Shown here piece after piece: positions 5,717 through 6,152 of a stretch of DNA of 6,152 bases. Position 1 is the stretch's first letter. Every line of letters starts with the position of its first letter. The stretch is from Paracoccaceae bacterium (GTDB lineage Bacteria; Pseudomonadota; Alphaproteobacteria; Rhodobacterales; Rhodobacteraceae). The notes beneath the pieces were generated by a model that saw nothing but the letters and a program-made list of their open reading frames with translations, was not told where the DNA came from and ran no database searches. The stretch is taken from positions 1 through 6,152 of the forward strand of contig PARX01000031.1 in assembly GCA_002712045.1 (NCBI GenBank). Direction: 5' to 3'. The position numbers and the translations under genes are program-made.

Positions 5717-6152
5717 TTGAGATGGGAAATGTGACGCTCTCAGGGGGGTGGTTTAAAATGGGAGCTGACGATGGACCTCATCTAGAAGATGGTGAAGGGC
5801 CCGTAAGAAATATCTGGCTCAATCCCTTTAAGATTTCCAAGACTGCAGTTAGTAATAAGGAATTTAAAGAATTTATCGATGCCACTGGATATAAAACAGT
5901 TGCTGAGGAAATTGGAACTTCATTTGTATTTTTTAAGTTCTTAAAAGATCCTGATCAGTATGAATCCTCAAATTTGTCTCCGATCTGGAGATCTGTTCCA
6001 AATGCTAGTTGGTCATCGCCAGAAGGTGCTAAAAGTAACTTTCTTAAACGTCTTGATCATCCAGTAGTGCATATATCTATCAGAGATGCATTAGCTTTTT
6101 GTGAATGGAAAAATTGCAGATTATTGACAGAAGCTGAGTGGGAGTATTCTGC
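5713..6152 (+). CDS. Formylglycine-generating enzyme-like sulfatase-modifying factor (N-terminal part)
   Basis: The reading frame opens with ATG at 5713, overlapping the sulfatase stop (ATGA), and runs uninterrupted to the right edge, giving 146 complete codons of a family usually near 300 residues. FGE oxidises the Cys of the CxPxR motif in sulfatases to formylglycine. Visible hallmarks of the FGE-sulfatase fold are GGWFKMGADD (11-20), EDGEGPVRNIWLNPFKISKTAVSNKEF (25-51), ATGYKTVAEEIGTSFVF (57-73), VPNASWSSPEG (95-105), DHPVVHIS (115-122), DALAFCEW (125-132) and RLLTEAEWEYS (136-146). Two consensus positions differ: I123 where Trp is usual (HVSW) and L138 where Pro is usual (RLPTEAEWE). The redox-active cysteines of true FGEs lie further C-terminal, outside the window, so FGE activity versus another FGE-like enzyme (for example EgtB- or SUMF2-like) cannot be settled from sequence. 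An ATG at 5722 is a possible alternative start. There is no strong ribosome binding site, which suggests translational coupling to the sulfatase. Confidence 0.88.
   Translation, partial: MIEMGNVTLSGGWFKMGADDGPHLEDGEGPVRNIWLNPFKISKTAVSNKEFKEFIDATGYKTVAEEIGTSFVFFKFLKDPDQYESSNLSPIWRSVPNASWSSPEGAKSNFLKRLDHPVVHISIRDALAFCEWKNCRLLTEAEWEYS

Overview
The window is an AT-rich, gene-dense stretch of bacterial chromosome, most likely from a marine-type alphaproteobacterium. That assignment is an inference. It rests on the tRNA-Gln, which has an encoded CCA and the T1:A72 first pair and D-arm usual in proteobacteria, on the low-GC compact layout with 4-nt ATGA overlaps, and on the mix of tungstate uptake, GMC oxidoreductase, epoxide hydrolase and sulfatase genes. 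No 16S or other strong taxonomic marker is present.

Left region (1-1044, + strand): the 3' end of an ABC transporter ATPase gene overlaps by 4 nt a gene for a TupA-type tungstate-binding periplasmic protein. Together they are the tail of a Tup-type tungstate uptake operon; the permease and the rest of the ATPase lie off the left edge. A tRNA-Gln(UUG) gene follows at 1115-1189.

Middle region (1219-3014): a complete FAD-dependent GMC oxidoreductase gene runs on the minus strand and ends only 29 nt from the tRNA. It is divergent from the genes on its other side. The 179-nt divergent spacer holds two perfect inverted repeats (8-bp arms, 7-nt spacer; 9-bp arms, 12-nt spacer). Each encloses a candidate -10 hexamer reading toward the epoxide hydrolase, which suggests a regulated promoter region.

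Right region (3015-6152, + strand): a microsomal-type epoxide hydrolase with an intact Asp/Glu/His triad is followed after 41 nt by a cysteine-type sulfatase that starts with TTG. The sulfatase stop codon overlaps (ATGA) the start of a formylglycine-generating-enzyme-like gene that runs off the right edge. The last gene probably encodes the enzyme that converts the sulfatase active-site Cys55 to formylglycine. None of the complete catabolic enzymes has a visible signal peptide, so the set looks cytosolic.

Working model (inference): the divergent GMC gene and the epoxide hydrolase-sulfatase-FGE operon form one regulated catabolic locus for a small imported sulfate ester that carries, or is converted to, an epoxide, diol or alcohol. 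The individual families are well known; this combination and its operator-like spacer are the part worth following up. Nothing here looks like a mobile element, CRISPR array or phage.
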